From the NCBI RefSeq assembly GCF_052118625.1, contig NZ_JBQKGW010000005.1:1-64000 (forward strand): DNA of 64,000 nucleotides, read 5' to 3'. How positions within the stretch are numbered: position 1 is the first letter of the stretch; each line of letters begins with the position of its first letter. Made by a program: the position numbers and the translations under genes. The notes below the pieces were generated by a model that searched no databases, was not told the DNA's origin, and saw nothing but the letters and a program-made list of their open reading frames with translations. Source of the stretch: Porcincola sp945869225. Lineage in GTDB: Bacteria; Bacillota; Clostridia; Lachnospirales; Lachnospiraceae. Below, piece by piece: positions 50,101-57,005 of this stretch.

Positions 50101-53080
50101 CCTCCGGTACTACGACATCTGCCCGCAGTACGGCATCGTTGACGAGCTTCACGCCCTTCGATTCATTGCCCCTCAGAACCACCCAGTCGCCATAATGAAC
50201 CGGCGCTGACGTTGAATAATTACTCTTTCCTGTTGCCGTATACCCTGCAAACTGCGTGATCGAGCTGTTATCGCTTGTCTTTGTATAGCTCGGATATGGG
50301 TAGTCTTTTCCCTTCAGGCTGCTATTATACGCATACGTCAGAACGCCGGTCTCTTTAGTCTGGTTCTCTGCCTTGAAGTCATGATTTCCTGCCACAGCCG
50401 CCAGGTCTTCCGCCGGGATTTCCTGCAGCGTATCCGGATTGCTCTTCTTGATGTCCGTCTCTCCGCCGATCAGGTTTTCCGGGAATGTCCAAACCTTACT
50501 TGTTTCACCGTTGGAGGATGCGGTTCCTGCAAGCACGCCGTTCTTCACTTCAGCGATTTTTTTGGACGTATCTGCCGCCCGAAGAATTCCGCTGGGCTTG
50601 ATGGAGCCGTTATTCGCAATGCTGCCGGCGAATTTTCCGCTGTGATCCTTTTCTTCAGTCTTTGCAAAGACTCTTCCGGTTGAATAACACTTGCTTAGTT
50701 CAAGGTTGCCGTCTGATACCACGCCAACAAAGCCACCGCCCACAGAGGCGCTGACAGATGTCGTTGCATAGGTTTCGGTCGTCTTCAGGGTTCCGGTGAC
50801 AGCGCCGATCAGACCGCCGGCGATGCCATCTGGAGCCGCGACGTTGATCGTGGTGCTTGTGTAGTCATTTGAAGCGGATGTGATACTTGTGCCGGATGTC
50901 ATTCCAGCCGCAGAGGAAAATGCAGACGAGTTCCCCGATCCTGCTGAAGAAGCAGACAGACTGCCGCCCTGACTGCCTGAGCCCATGGTATATCCGCCTG
51001 CAAATGAAGCCGTGATTGTTCCTTCTGCCGCCTTACCGACAAGGCCGCCGGCGATGCCGGCATTGCCGGTCGCTCCGGAATAGACCGGCACGGATGCAAA
51101 GGAGTTCTCAATCTCCAGCCTGCCCCCTGCGGTGCCGATCGTGCCGATCAGGCCGCCGGCGATGCCGTCCCTTGAGTAGACGCCGCTGATCTGGTTTTTA
51201 ACCAAAGGGACAGAGGTATCCTGTGAGCCAGAGCCAGATGCGCTGCCGTCCGCCAGCCCGCTATTGCCGTCTGCCAGGCTGTAGGTTCCGGCTTTATAGA
51301 TTTCACCGTTCCTCATGCAGTCTGTCACCGCGCTGACATTCTTCAGCGTGACGCTGCCGTTCGCCTTCCCGACAATCGTCCCGGCGCTGAGCTGGGCTGA
51401 GAACGATTCGGAAGTATATGCCGCGTAGACACGGGTATTCTTGACGGTCAAGTGATTGATCTCAAAGCTGCTTCCGGTTGAGGCAAACAGGCCTGCTCCG
51501 GAAGGCGCAGCATTTTCAGTGCTTCCTGAGAAATCCGCCACGATATCAAAACCGGTCAGCACATGGTCATTGCCTGACAGCTTTTGAAGCGTCGCCGTCT
51601 CGATGCCGGCAAACTTCCTGGCGTCTGTCTTCTGTTTCCCATCAAAGGAATAAACACGGACGGTTGCCAGACTTCCATCACTTCCCTGAACTTTTGGGTC
51701 AAGAGACCGGTAGCCGTACTTCCAGTCCGCGCGCCGGATGGCGTCGATGAAGGCCTCCGCACTGCCTGTATAAGGTGCATATTTGGTGTCATCTTTCTTG
51801 GTTCTCCGGATGCCGTTCCAGTAAAGGTCATCTGTGATCTCCGCTGTCGTCACCTGTGCCTTCAGAGCCGAGATATCTCCCGACAGATTCTCCAGATGGC
51901 GTGCATTCGAGATCAGGGCTTTTTCGCCATTCAGTGCCTCAAACAGGCTGTTCGTGGTAACGGAGGATTTCGCATCGCTGGATGCATGCTCACTCGAAAC
52001 GGTTGCCGTGACCGTAATATCCGCCCCGGCTGTAAGCTTCGGGAACAGCTGACTGAAATGTCCGTTCTTTCTCGTGATGCTGTCGAGGACGACGGCATAC
52101 AGCATGTAGTCTTTGGCTGTTGACCCGTCCGCCAGGGTAATCGGCTTATCCGTAACATGCTGGACCTGGACAAAGCTGGACAGGGGATCATTTCCCATGT
52201 TCAGTCCGTTTCCGGCGCTATTCAGCTTCAGATTCTTCTTTACGACGGACTTCTTGTCCGCCTCCCCGTCCTGCCCTGTCTGCGCGATCTCCAGCTGGAC
52301 ACTCGACTGAAAGTCCTTGTAGTTCGGGTCAATGATGTAGACAACCAGGGACTCCGCATTGCGGACAGCCATGACGGGTGCCTGCAGCCCGGACTGTGCC
52401 TCCGTATCCGTGATGGCAGCTGTCCCGTACCAGCCGACCCCATATTCCGTCCGGTAGGACACGTCCTTCGCGTTGCTGCTCAGATCAGCATAATCCGGGA
52501 TGGCATCTTTATCTGTATAATACACATCCAGGACGCTGGCTGTCGCCGCGTCATAGCGGACATAATACTTTCCGTCTGTCAGGAGGGTTTCATCGACCGC
52601 TGCGTACGGAAGAAGAATTTTCAGGACATTGTCGGATGAAGCACCGGGCGTTCCGGAAGTTGTCTCTGCGTTGCGGTTATCCTGGTTCGCTGCATACACA
52701 TCATGCGCACGTTTCGCCTGATTGTTCTCTTTGGCGCCTGTCTCATTGTCTGATGTATCCTGACCGGCGCCGCCCTCGGAAGCATGCTTTCCAAGCGCTG
52801 ACCCGAAATCTGTACCGGAAGGAGCGTTTTTCTCCATCTGTGCGACATACCCGTCCCAGAAGCCGGCCGCCCTGGAGGCGGTCAGGTGGTTCTGGGCGGC
52901 GACAAAGATCTCTCTCGCCACGTTGTCCATCTCGACCCGCTTGAGTCTCTTCTGATAGCGGTTCACCGCGACAAAGCCAAAGCCTGCCAGGATCAGAATG
53001 ATGGCGACAACCACCAGCAGCTCCGCCAATGTGAAGCCCTTTCGTCCTGATATGCGTTTTCTCTGTGCCGATCTTCTCAT
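41129..53080 (-). CDS. Giant prepilin-type protein with repeat-rich adhesin body
   Basis: 3,983 residues. It starts MRRSAQRKRISGRKG with a class III prepilin signal (FTLAELLVVVAIILILAGFG) cleavable after Gly15. Three large related modules follow, each with GLUG-like repeats (YAGGLVGG, AGGLIGQS, GGLVGMHSSG) and closing with HYGDW near residues 961, 1594 and 2211. Residues about 2225-3500 hold tandem InlB/Flg_new-like beta-repeats (KFDGWYLG, YVFLGWYDSAG) and MucBP-like segments. Next are MBG-like domains (SFTDQTLEYDGNIHE) and, near 3930, an EF-hand-like DTDKDGNLSEKEI. There is no LPXTG or C-terminal membrane helix. It is probably a pilus-tip adhesin. Start chosen at AAGGA; the frame extends 43 codons upstream. 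Confidence 0.88.
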   Translation of the reverse strand: MRRSAQRKRISGRKGFTLAELLVVVAIILILAGFGFVAVNRYQKRLKRVEMDNVAREIFVAAQNHLTASRAAGFWDGYVAQMEKNAPSGTDFGSALGKHASEGGAGQDTSDNETGAKENNQAKRAHDVYAANQDNRNAETTSGTPGASSDNVLKILLPYAAVDETLLTDGKYYVRYDAATASVLDVYYTDKDAIPDYADLSSNAKDVSYRTEYGVGWYGTAAITDTEAQSGLQAPVMAVRNAESLVVYIIDPNYKDFQSSVQLEIAQTGQDGEADKKSVVKKNLKLNSAGNGLNMGNDPLSSFVQVQHVTDKPITLADGSTAKDYMLYAVVLDSITRKNGHFSQLFPKLTAGADITVTATVSSEHASSDAKSSVTTNSLFEALNGEKALISNARHLENLSGDISALKAQVTTAEITDDLYWNGIRRTKKDDTKYAPYTGSAEAFIDAIRRADWKYGYRSLDPKVQGSDGSLATVRVYSFDGKQKTDARKFAGIETATLQKLSGNDHVLTGFDIVADFSGSTENAAPSGAGLFASTGSSFEINHLTVKNTRVYAAYTSESFSAQLSAGTIVGKANGSVTLKNVSAVTDCMRNGEIYKAGTYSLADGNSGLADGSASGSGSQDTSVPLVKNQISGVYSRDGIAGGLIGTIGTAGGRLEIENSFASVPVYSGATGNAGIAGGLVGKAAEGTITASFAGGYTMGSGSQGGSLSASSAGSGNSSAFSSAAGMTSGTSITSASNDYTSTTINVAAPDGIAGGLIGAVTGTLKTTETYATTSVSASVGGGFVGVVSDGNLELSKCYSTGRVFAKTEEKDHSGKFAGSIANNGSIKPSGILRAADTSKKIAEVKNGVLAGTASSNGETSKVWTFPENLIGGETDIKKSNPDTLQEIPAEDLAAVAGNHDFKAENQTKETGVLTYAYNSSLKGKDYPYPSYTKTSDNSSITQFAGYTATGKSNYSTSAPVHYGDWVVLRGNESKGVKLVNDAVLRADVVVPEGVDTVTYIIIGKTSGSVQQIAVKKTEQKTEQPNTDEIGKIQIKYLTAYKNTGADRYNSNLIEDSSKKSTGYQNTVHGAWANDPGQGTIISLFLDDLTTKGGQFADMCPVLIPGENISVVTVTDDQPLTLEEAKEYKKKYWNWTNQKEEEKNTHAETNSLFGSESTLEGGEGGKAGFYKLDSGNIQITNLRHLQNLEGAVSKFRDTLEPNENINYGGFHAQQKADIDAARFGNMVKWIKDPRHEARLYVDDPAEPDSDYSIWKWKYGEQDTSTAFGKDNFYGIDNQWLMSYEGGNHIISRIKEKANGERNGGLFATYYGKELENLTLDRFEIKSAGEAAGTLAGATANVNSLMITNVLSADLQAAKSESPAEVLSSVELTTQEGATADSYAGGLIGRYDAQNSTLKNCGAAVTVSGSASYAGGLVGGITNINTVQNCYAAGKTYESHYEDQDGNPIYNVTGVKAAGGLIGYAEGLNNTKNNYSTASVKATGSNGYAGGLIGQSNNADLTECYATGLVYAQDPNHAGLIAGTITGGNWENISYLPKINVADMPAVPGKNNTVTALTAEEAADSITYRYDKTLPETYPYPMYATAGSSDGKKSHYGDWPKPIPPKSLDAEVTNDEVLYTDLAPKKTGAGLPSAITVLVGGETSGNYEQFVIKLNSGKNSVASISRTGWKSRQVNSSDNNQKLQDQSIVSVTSEGKLRLILDDITGNGEHTFAKVCPSLLPGEDIKVVAFEDAQPLDQESLDSYSSVLDKAGQHNSLFADDSSIGSGSESGNNQQVVEPQANVAKNRHLQNLDAAVSGINSDSNGSDANAAALTVSAAVLDNDLDWATFASTVQGIKGETSASSEYTFRGIQDSKLTSFDGSGKAISNLTIRNGNQSEKNSGLFRTVSTNLAVSNLTLKNPSVQTTDSNANAGGLVGMHSSGTLTINNVSVLYDDNGSAAITASGSKGDAGGLVGMSSSSLSITDSVVAGKNMTVTSGDSASAGGLVGAHSAGTLTISNSAAAVYVQGGLTAGGVIGSADSAQGSTITNTYAGGHTVNGFYANSQDGAGRFNVRATAQAGNAGGLIGAAENGYISVDNTYSTASVSGATAGGLIGTAGANVAVQKSYATGLVDSSAQTAGAFIGNNKHLYPAGSSDGLPGNVYLRGVNLVTLGATGNGSQDQDDGTASSTVAQPASYSEMAIEAGSGTASPYDTKLGKNYAFRQAAAIRNIVHYGDWPTVDRMNTQYLVTFHYKDWTADAADQIIRRIAFADSATNVASVVTPDLASISGALEAHDAFMGWFASYDSSAEKVENYEFQNVTSDLTVYAHVETAVEFIQKDPANPDSTDKTVTRKSYFEKGMGNATLTLPKHNSFLSSGYKFDGWYLGKERLGTTGDQKQVTEELKTKLNQADYKVTARYTKLKTYEVRVRFIMKNEKQSDQDAITNGTGWTDDWVYTAPYGNPIKKENLSLPNEPNQYQATAVCKDDGTRLFPGSEPGTSGITASLSDDKTKLTFRVQGPKADEEESADSNVTIYVIYQANTAKYTVQHIFEDTQTGIIHNFDPVTMNAESLIKKSVYKKGETYTLEQVYPADTVGQMTKAQALTGDQLPEGFHQEGWIEQKPIAANGSTTIQIRYVRNTYTLSYDLNGGKSLSKDADGKNIVKQGYRTSEVYQYGQTVTLPDENEIIRSGYTLGSGPSDLWAVISKADYDSRSTADKPMIQDRDTLNGTSFTMPATDSYAIANWKENKYAGVSVEIWKQKTTDAINAAKKTYDYEKTVSISAEALKEKGLEVGTILTYDQLQRLSGEIPKDGDKGYEHFTYDSEAIDSPSVKADGSTVIKLYYNRNVITIQFDYLDYGDNEGITSQFVRVSPVTVYPLTVIVHGSRRNRWYSYSWGERFKIYPQHNIDFPRSDWEGNTWFGHFAFMYPYSQNNTITYYVPAEMYHSYSEDQLNMNFNKTIFTDTSIFKQYKVQFDVTSNDSWIWQRSNYILGGNHAYKVWKGLYQSNFADLNYVWPSNYQWRNGNTILTFLTKFEAPDEDSYSASDQNLIKLYADGTIDGDGNSSIENYLESSNSKRGKVENGRVKQKVTYGENSTDFEKADIIRMSGSGGSYTVSDKYLGYSIKCAERENMEGENKKEEVSSGTTVRYNKTLKLYYIRNSYKITFNNVGSVSAGVLETVHPDYQTVTSENGVYSISYLYKDAIEWLPSVVAPPSNDPEIDDDYVFLGWYDSAGDKAHQIMDGQGKITNDGKQYLGDNGSMPAHNIQLFAHWAAPERIVTVNLDPKKTGFGASPLKGVAVTYNNNTYIADQNGECTITIRKGDTLAGLTVDANTVKDHRVFKEWRIQLGQQSVRLDNTLGIYDNTEVDALWDRDDTVTYQMIAIDPTRPDGQNEIASWTSSLIPRGTEVTLDTAELQKMIPSGYVLQDGGDKAGEKKKIDSDGMVFRFYYKQPVGGWSYQIRQVIVYKDISHQNKTIEICHKILTRTTTDQQIVVNASDIFRQDSDAYDLDYMYAVSDEDGQTSKTQVTLTKPEKDGDIKTVTFKYTPDQELLDKMVSFTDQTLEYDGNIHEPVYTFKPNLYVKDAEDAADGSKEAALSKSVTYSYTDNQTGQTVSVEKGDIKTPETYTAAVEVKMTKGNTTITLLNKKRACLTIRPRVITIRSNDYDFQYNGGNYQIPSEQAGDQGYKQTGDFVGNDGLSLKVTFKNNGKPEQIGTIDNVISVSGLEHPEYYKVVLNYGKLTTTWPLTVRHVLLYGPDTTEDGKPIQQQQVSLSTEQMDHNTDKTVTVSPLNLNDTETHWYGLEVSKKSSENNNSWQVSYNSESKEYADGNTEVKYSRYDAENHIYTVYYELPMLRGITVVGGDGNMTFQDPSQREYAQDYESGNKKLYAGAKILVDTLNKAVSEQESSNPKLLTRTAYTYSLVRSDDGKKLSLKLFETVTTYKDTDKDGNLSEKEIKDQDQATDNASKPEVKVVPTELRSVTIDAQQTSSGGQEAPASSSP

Positions 53081-53186
53081 ATATCTGATTTCCTTCTTCC
53101 AGCATGGAGCGCGCCTGCGCTCCTGTAAGACCTGTCCGTGATTCTTTCCGCAGGGGTTCAGCGGTTCTGATCTTGTAAAAACGTTC

Positions 53187-53777
53187 TCACCGGGTAACCG
53201 GTCTGACATAATAGGTTATCTTGTCGGTGATGCTCTTGCCGTCTTTTTTACAGACATTCAGCGAATAGGAAAGCGTCCCGTCTGTATTCAGCGTAATCTC
53301 TGACAGTACAGGATACAGCCCCATCGGCTGGGCGCCTTTTGTGAGCAGGTACACGGTTTCCTGCGATGACGAGGCAGATGTCCCCGCCCCGGAAGTGTTA
53401 TGCGTATTCTGCGCATTTCCTCCCGTTTGCAAACCGCCTGCTGCTTCAATCGTAATATAATTGGTTTCTGTCTCTCTTTGATACATCATCTGATACCCGC
53501 GCAGGTCGGAAAAGAAGCTTTTCACCGTTTCTCCGTCTGAATTCAGCTTGATGTTCCTGGCTGTTGACAGATCTGCTGAAACCGCATCTGCTGCTGTAGA
53601 AAGCAGAACTTCCGCTTCCGAGCGGATGCGGACGCGGTTATAGACATTCACTGCCGCCGCGATGGCGCTGGTCAGTCCCCCGAGCACGATTGTCAGAAGC
53701 AGCACGGTCAGAAGTGTCTCCGCCAGCGTAAAGCCTGCCTTTTTTCGATTCTGTTTTTCCCGCTGAATGTCCGGCAT
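53187..53777 (-). CDS. Minor pilin, PulJ/PilW-like
   Basis: A 196-residue prepilin: leader MPDIQREKQNRKKAG, then FTLAETLLTVLLLTIVLGGL with Glu at +5. The mature part has a long helix (RVRIRSEAEVLLSTAADAVS) and a C-terminal beta region (YSLNVCKKDGKSITDKITYY). It overlaps the upstream extension of the giant gene but not its chosen start. It is probably part of the tip-initiation complex with the neighbouring minor pilins. Confidence 0.8.
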   Translation of the reverse strand: MPDIQREKQNRKKAGFTLAETLLTVLLLTIVLGGLTSAIAAAVNVYNRVRIRSEAEVLLSTAADAVSADLSTARNIKLNSDGETVKSFFSDLRGYQMMYQRETETNYITIEAAGGLQTGGNAQNTHNTSGAGTSASSSQETVYLLTKGAQPMGLYPVLSEITLNTDGTLSYSLNVCKKDGKSITDKITYYVRPVTR

Positions 53778-53917
53778 CCTCTCTCCCCCGACGGATGATT
53801 CCTCTGTGGTCTTTCATCCGGTTTCCTGCCCGTCTGCTGTCTCAAGATCATCCACTATCGAGCCCTGTATTCCCATCCAATAGAGACTTGGCCTGGTCGG
53901 TATATACCGGAATAATA

Positions 53918-54304
53918 TCAGCCTGCCTGATACCGCCAGAGCTCTGTACTGCCGCTTTTCCTGATTTCATAGATGGTCACCGGAACACTGAGACGGACGG
54001 TCTGCCCTTCGCTTCCGACTTTCCAGACGACGATTACATTCTTGCCAGTCTCCCTCTGATAGCCCAGTTCATCATCCGGGTATTCCTTCTCCCCGGCAGA
54101 TTTTACCCTTCCCTCCGTATTCAGGGCGTTCACCTGTGCAACGTACAAGTCATATCCCTTCACGGACCGGGTGATGATTCTCATGGAGGCGGCGATCATC
54201 GAGGCAAGCATGATCGCCGCCAGAGAGATGATGACCATCGCAGCCAGCACTTCGCCGATGGACTCTCCATTCTTCGACTTTAGCTTCTGAATCATTTTTT
54301 TCAT
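53918..54304 (-). CDS. Minor pilin, PilV/PulI-like
   Basis: A 128-residue protein with an atypical but usable signal: KNG followed by ESIGEVLAAMVIISLAAIML, giving Glu at +5 after Gly. The mature region is short. Its ATG overlaps the stop of the preceding gene (ATGA). Small size and position between two other minor pilins support a tip-complex role. Confidence 0.75.
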   Translation of the reverse strand: MKKMIQKLKSKNGESIGEVLAAMVIISLAAIMLASMIAASMRIITRSVKGYDLYVAQVNALNTEGRVKSAGEKEYPDDELGYQRETGKNVIVVWKVGSEGQTVRLSVPVTIYEIRKSGSTELWRYQAG

Positions 54305-55269
54305 GATGATGCTCCCGCTGCCTGGTACCGGATGTCCAGCGTATTCCAGCTGACCGCGAAGCGGACGTTCATGTCTGTCTTTGAACTTGCATTCGCGTTC
54401 TCCGTGCTTCTCTGTTTGTTGTACTGGATGCTTGCCGGCTGTGCACTGAGCGTCATGAAAAGCGTCTGGCCTGAGGCATACTTTCCTTTTGTAGACGGAA
54501 CAACCGAAAGGCGGATGGTCAGGTTGCTGTTTTCATCCGCCTGGATATCAGCCTTCACATTTGAAGCCCAGTCAGCTGTGGTGCCTTCTGCCTGGTCAAC
54601 CTGAATGGTCAGTTCTCCGCTGATGAAGGAATTCCCGGGCAATAAGGACGAGTCCTGTGAACTGCCTGCAGGCTGATAGGTCCAGGAGCGGACATTGCTC
54701 TGGCTCACGTACGTGCCCAGATCCTTTGCGTCTGAGCCGCTCCCGCTCTCATCTGTCGCCTTCGGCCAGCTGCCCGCCAGCGGCCCGTCCGTCTGCCAGA
54801 GTTTCTGGCAGATCTGGTTTTCCATCCGAAGGAGAAGCGCCGCAAAGCTATTGTCTGCGCTTCCACTGACAGGGGTCCCGTCTATCGTCAGCGTTCCACA
54901 AGAGCCGGACATAGCACTGGCCGCTGTCCCATCCTTCGTGTTGTAGACCAGATCCGCTGTATACTGGATGTTCACCGCATCCGCATCAGCGTTTCCGGCG
55001 GCCTGTCCGCTTCCGCTGACCACCGCAGTCCCCAAGCCCGGGCCTCCCTTCGTTCCGCCTGCCAGCTGTGTCCGGATCATGTCCGCCGCGGACTGGAGCG
55101 CATACCGTTCCTGCTGCAGCTGCCGTCTCTGGCTCAGGCGGCCTGCCGACGCGCTGGCGCCGGCGAGCACAACGGATCCGACCATCGCACAGACAAGGAA
55201 CAGAAGGAGCGCCACTGCAAGGGAAGCCCCCTCCCTCGATATGAACTTCTTGTACATCCGTTTTCCCAC
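54301..55269 (-). CDS. Minor pilin-like protein, PilX/PulK type
   Basis: A 322-residue protein starting at GTG (GGGAG eight bases upstream) with leader MGKRMYKKFISREG and hydrophobic helix ASLAVALLLFLVCAMVGSVV. There is no Glu at +5, which is common in PilX/PulK relatives. The mature part is large and Ser/Gly-rich with an SSASKTDMNV-like low-complexity stretch. It is probably the largest of the three conventional minor pilins of this cluster. Confidence 0.75.
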   Translation of the reverse strand: MGKRMYKKFISREGASLAVALLLFLVCAMVGSVVLAGASASAGRLSQRRQLQQERYALQSAADMIRTQLAGGTKGGPGLGTAVVSGSGQAAGNADADAVNIQYTADLVYNTKDGTAASAMSGSCGTLTIDGTPVSGSADNSFAALLLRMENQICQKLWQTDGPLAGSWPKATDESGSGSDAKDLGTYVSQSNVRSWTYQPAGSSQDSSLLPGNSFISGELTIQVDQAEGTTADWASNVKADIQADENSNLTIRLSVVPSTKGKYASGQTLFMTLSAQPASIQYNKQRSTENANASSKTDMNVRFAVSWNTLDIRYQAAGASS

Positions 55270-55417
55270 GTTCCTGTCTCCCTGCCGTCTTTCCTTCGGT
55301 GATGCTGCAATTCAGCCCATCCACAGGATGCCCCACAGTTCACCTCACCCGTCAAGAGGACACCTTTCAATATGCACATAGAGGCAGGTACGTTTTCGCC
55401 GTTCCTGCCTGAAAGGT

Positions 55418-56095
55418 TTACTGATTATCATTTCCGGTGTTCTCTGCCTGCTCCTTGGACGCCGAAAGCTTGTTGAGCAGGTCATCCCCCGTGGTATCGG
55501 AGGAGCTGTTTTGAATCTGCAGCCCGTCTGTACTCGCCGCACCGTACAGCGTCTCATAGAAAGTGACAGAAAAGTTCACCGACACCGCTCCTTCGTTCAG
55601 GTTCTTGTCCCCGCTCTCGCGTCCTGTACCAGACGGGGAGATGCTGACGTCCCCGATGAGACACCGATACTTACAGTCGTGAAGCTGCAGGAGCATCCGC
55701 CTCGCCTCCTTGTAGGAAGATGCAGTGACAGTGCAGACGATCGTCCGGCGGACCGCATCGCCATCTGCAACTGCCTGGTCAAAGCTGAAGTCAAAATTTT
55801 GGGCATCCCCGAAGATATCGTTCAGTGTCCGCAGCTCTGCCTTCAGATTACTGTAGGTCTCGACCAGTCCGGTCTTCTCCTTCTTGCCCGATACAATCTC
55901 GTCCTGCATTCGTTTGATCTGGATGGCCTTCGCCTGTTCCTGCGCAATCGCGGTCTCGATGTCGGTTGTGTCGTACTGGGCGATGGCTTTCTGCTGCCAT
56001 TTGTAGACGAACTGATAATAGCCCATCGCCAGAAGGAGCGCCACCAGAATCAGGAGGATGGCTGTCTCTTTTCTGGTAAATGTATGGTTGAGCAT
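55418..56095 (-). CDS. pilO: PilO-like pilus alignment protein
   Basis: A 225-residue bitopic membrane protein: one N-terminal helix (ETAILLILVALLLAMGYYQF), a periplasm-side coiled coil (EQAKAIQIKRMQDEIVSGKK), then a ferredoxin-like domain and a Ser/Asp-rich tail. Its place after pilN and before the minor pilins matches PilO. AGGAGG precedes the ATG. Sequence identity to PilO is weak, so the call depends on context. Confidence 0.75.
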   Translation of the reverse strand: MLNHTFTRKETAILLILVALLLAMGYYQFVYKWQQKAIAQYDTTDIETAIAQEQAKAIQIKRMQDEIVSGKKEKTGLVETYSNLKAELRTLNDIFGDAQNFDFSFDQAVADGDAVRRTIVCTVTASSYKEARRMLLQLHDCKYRCLIGDVSISPSGTGRESGDKNLNEGAVSVNFSVTFYETLYGAASTDGLQIQNSSSDTTGDDLLNKLSASKEQAENTGNDNQ

Positions 56096-56114
56096 ACTCT
56101 CTCCTCCTTTCTAG

Positions 56115-56993
56115 TCACGAATCCGCGTCAGGAAACGATGCTGTAGCTGATGTCTCTGCTGCGGCTGATTCCGTATCTGTCTCTGTCTGACTCTCCGTCG
56201 ACTCTGTTCCTGCCGATTTGAAGTAGATGGTCATCGTGGTCAGCACGGTCGGACGGTCCTCTGGCTGAGGCTCAAGTCCCTCCGACTCAGTCTCATCTGT
56301 CCCTGCCGGCTGAATCTCCGACTCAGCTCCCGGCTGGACGGCGCCGCCTTCACTGATGCTGTCTGTCTCACTCTCCGCCTCATCTGTCCTTACAAGCGGT
56401 GCCGGCGGATTGGTTTCCGGTGTATAACCACTCTGAATCGTTGCATCGTCAGTCTGTGCATTTGAAACCGTCACGTAATCGACAATTGACTTGCTCTCCA
56501 GCTTCCCGACGATCTGGGCGATATTGCTGAGCTTGCCGGCATTAACTGTGAGTACGGCGGAATTGCCGCTGATCGATATATTCTGGAGTGCGTCTCTGTC
56601 GAGCAATTCATCCTCTATAATCCGAAGGATATCCATGCGGTCCTGAAGCGAGCGCTCGTCGTCACTCAGATAGCTGTTGTCGTAATGGCTGTACTCTGCG
56701 CGCACCTGATCATAGACTTCGTTGGACTGCTTCAGCTTCTCGAGCAGCTCCTCTTGCTGATTGTATCTGGACTCCCGGCTGTTGATGTCCATGATCTTGT
56801 CAATGACCATGTACCGGGTAAAAAAGGCCAGCGCCAGCATGAAGGCTGCAAAGATCAGTAAGGACCGGATGTTGCGCCCCGTGTGCTTCTCGACGACCAT
56901 CAGGTTGATCGATGTCTTGACCGGATACCTGCTCTTGCCAATCTGTCTGTTCAGGATATTTCGTGTTTTCTGTACATTCTTCCCGTCTTCCAA
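56115..56993 (-). CDS. pilN: PilN-like pilus alignment protein with acidic tail
   Basis: A 292-residue bitopic protein starting at TTG, eight bases after AAGGAG. An N-terminal cytoplasmic part (ILNRQIGKSRYPVKTSINLM) precedes one membrane helix (SLLIFAAFMLALAFFTRYMV), a coiled coil, and a small domain. The last 90 residues are an unusual Ser/Thr/Glu-rich linker (ESETDSISEGGAVQPGAESE) interrupted by a strand. Typical PilN proteins lack so long a tail. Order pilM-pilN-pilO supports the call. Confidence 0.78.
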   Translation of the reverse strand: MEDGKNVQKTRNILNRQIGKSRYPVKTSINLMVVEKHTGRNIRSLLIFAAFMLALAFFTRYMVIDKIMDINSRESRYNQQEELLEKLKQSNEVYDQVRAEYSHYDNSYLSDDERSLQDRMDILRIIEDELLDRDALQNISISGNSAVLTVNAGKLSNIAQIVGKLESKSIVDYVTVSNAQTDDATIQSGYTPETNPPAPLVRTDEAESETDSISEGGAVQPGAESEIQPAGTDETESEGLEPQPEDRPTVLTTMTIYFKSAGTESTESQTETDTESAAAETSATASFPDADS

Positions 56994-57005
56994 CGCTCGG
57001 TCTCC

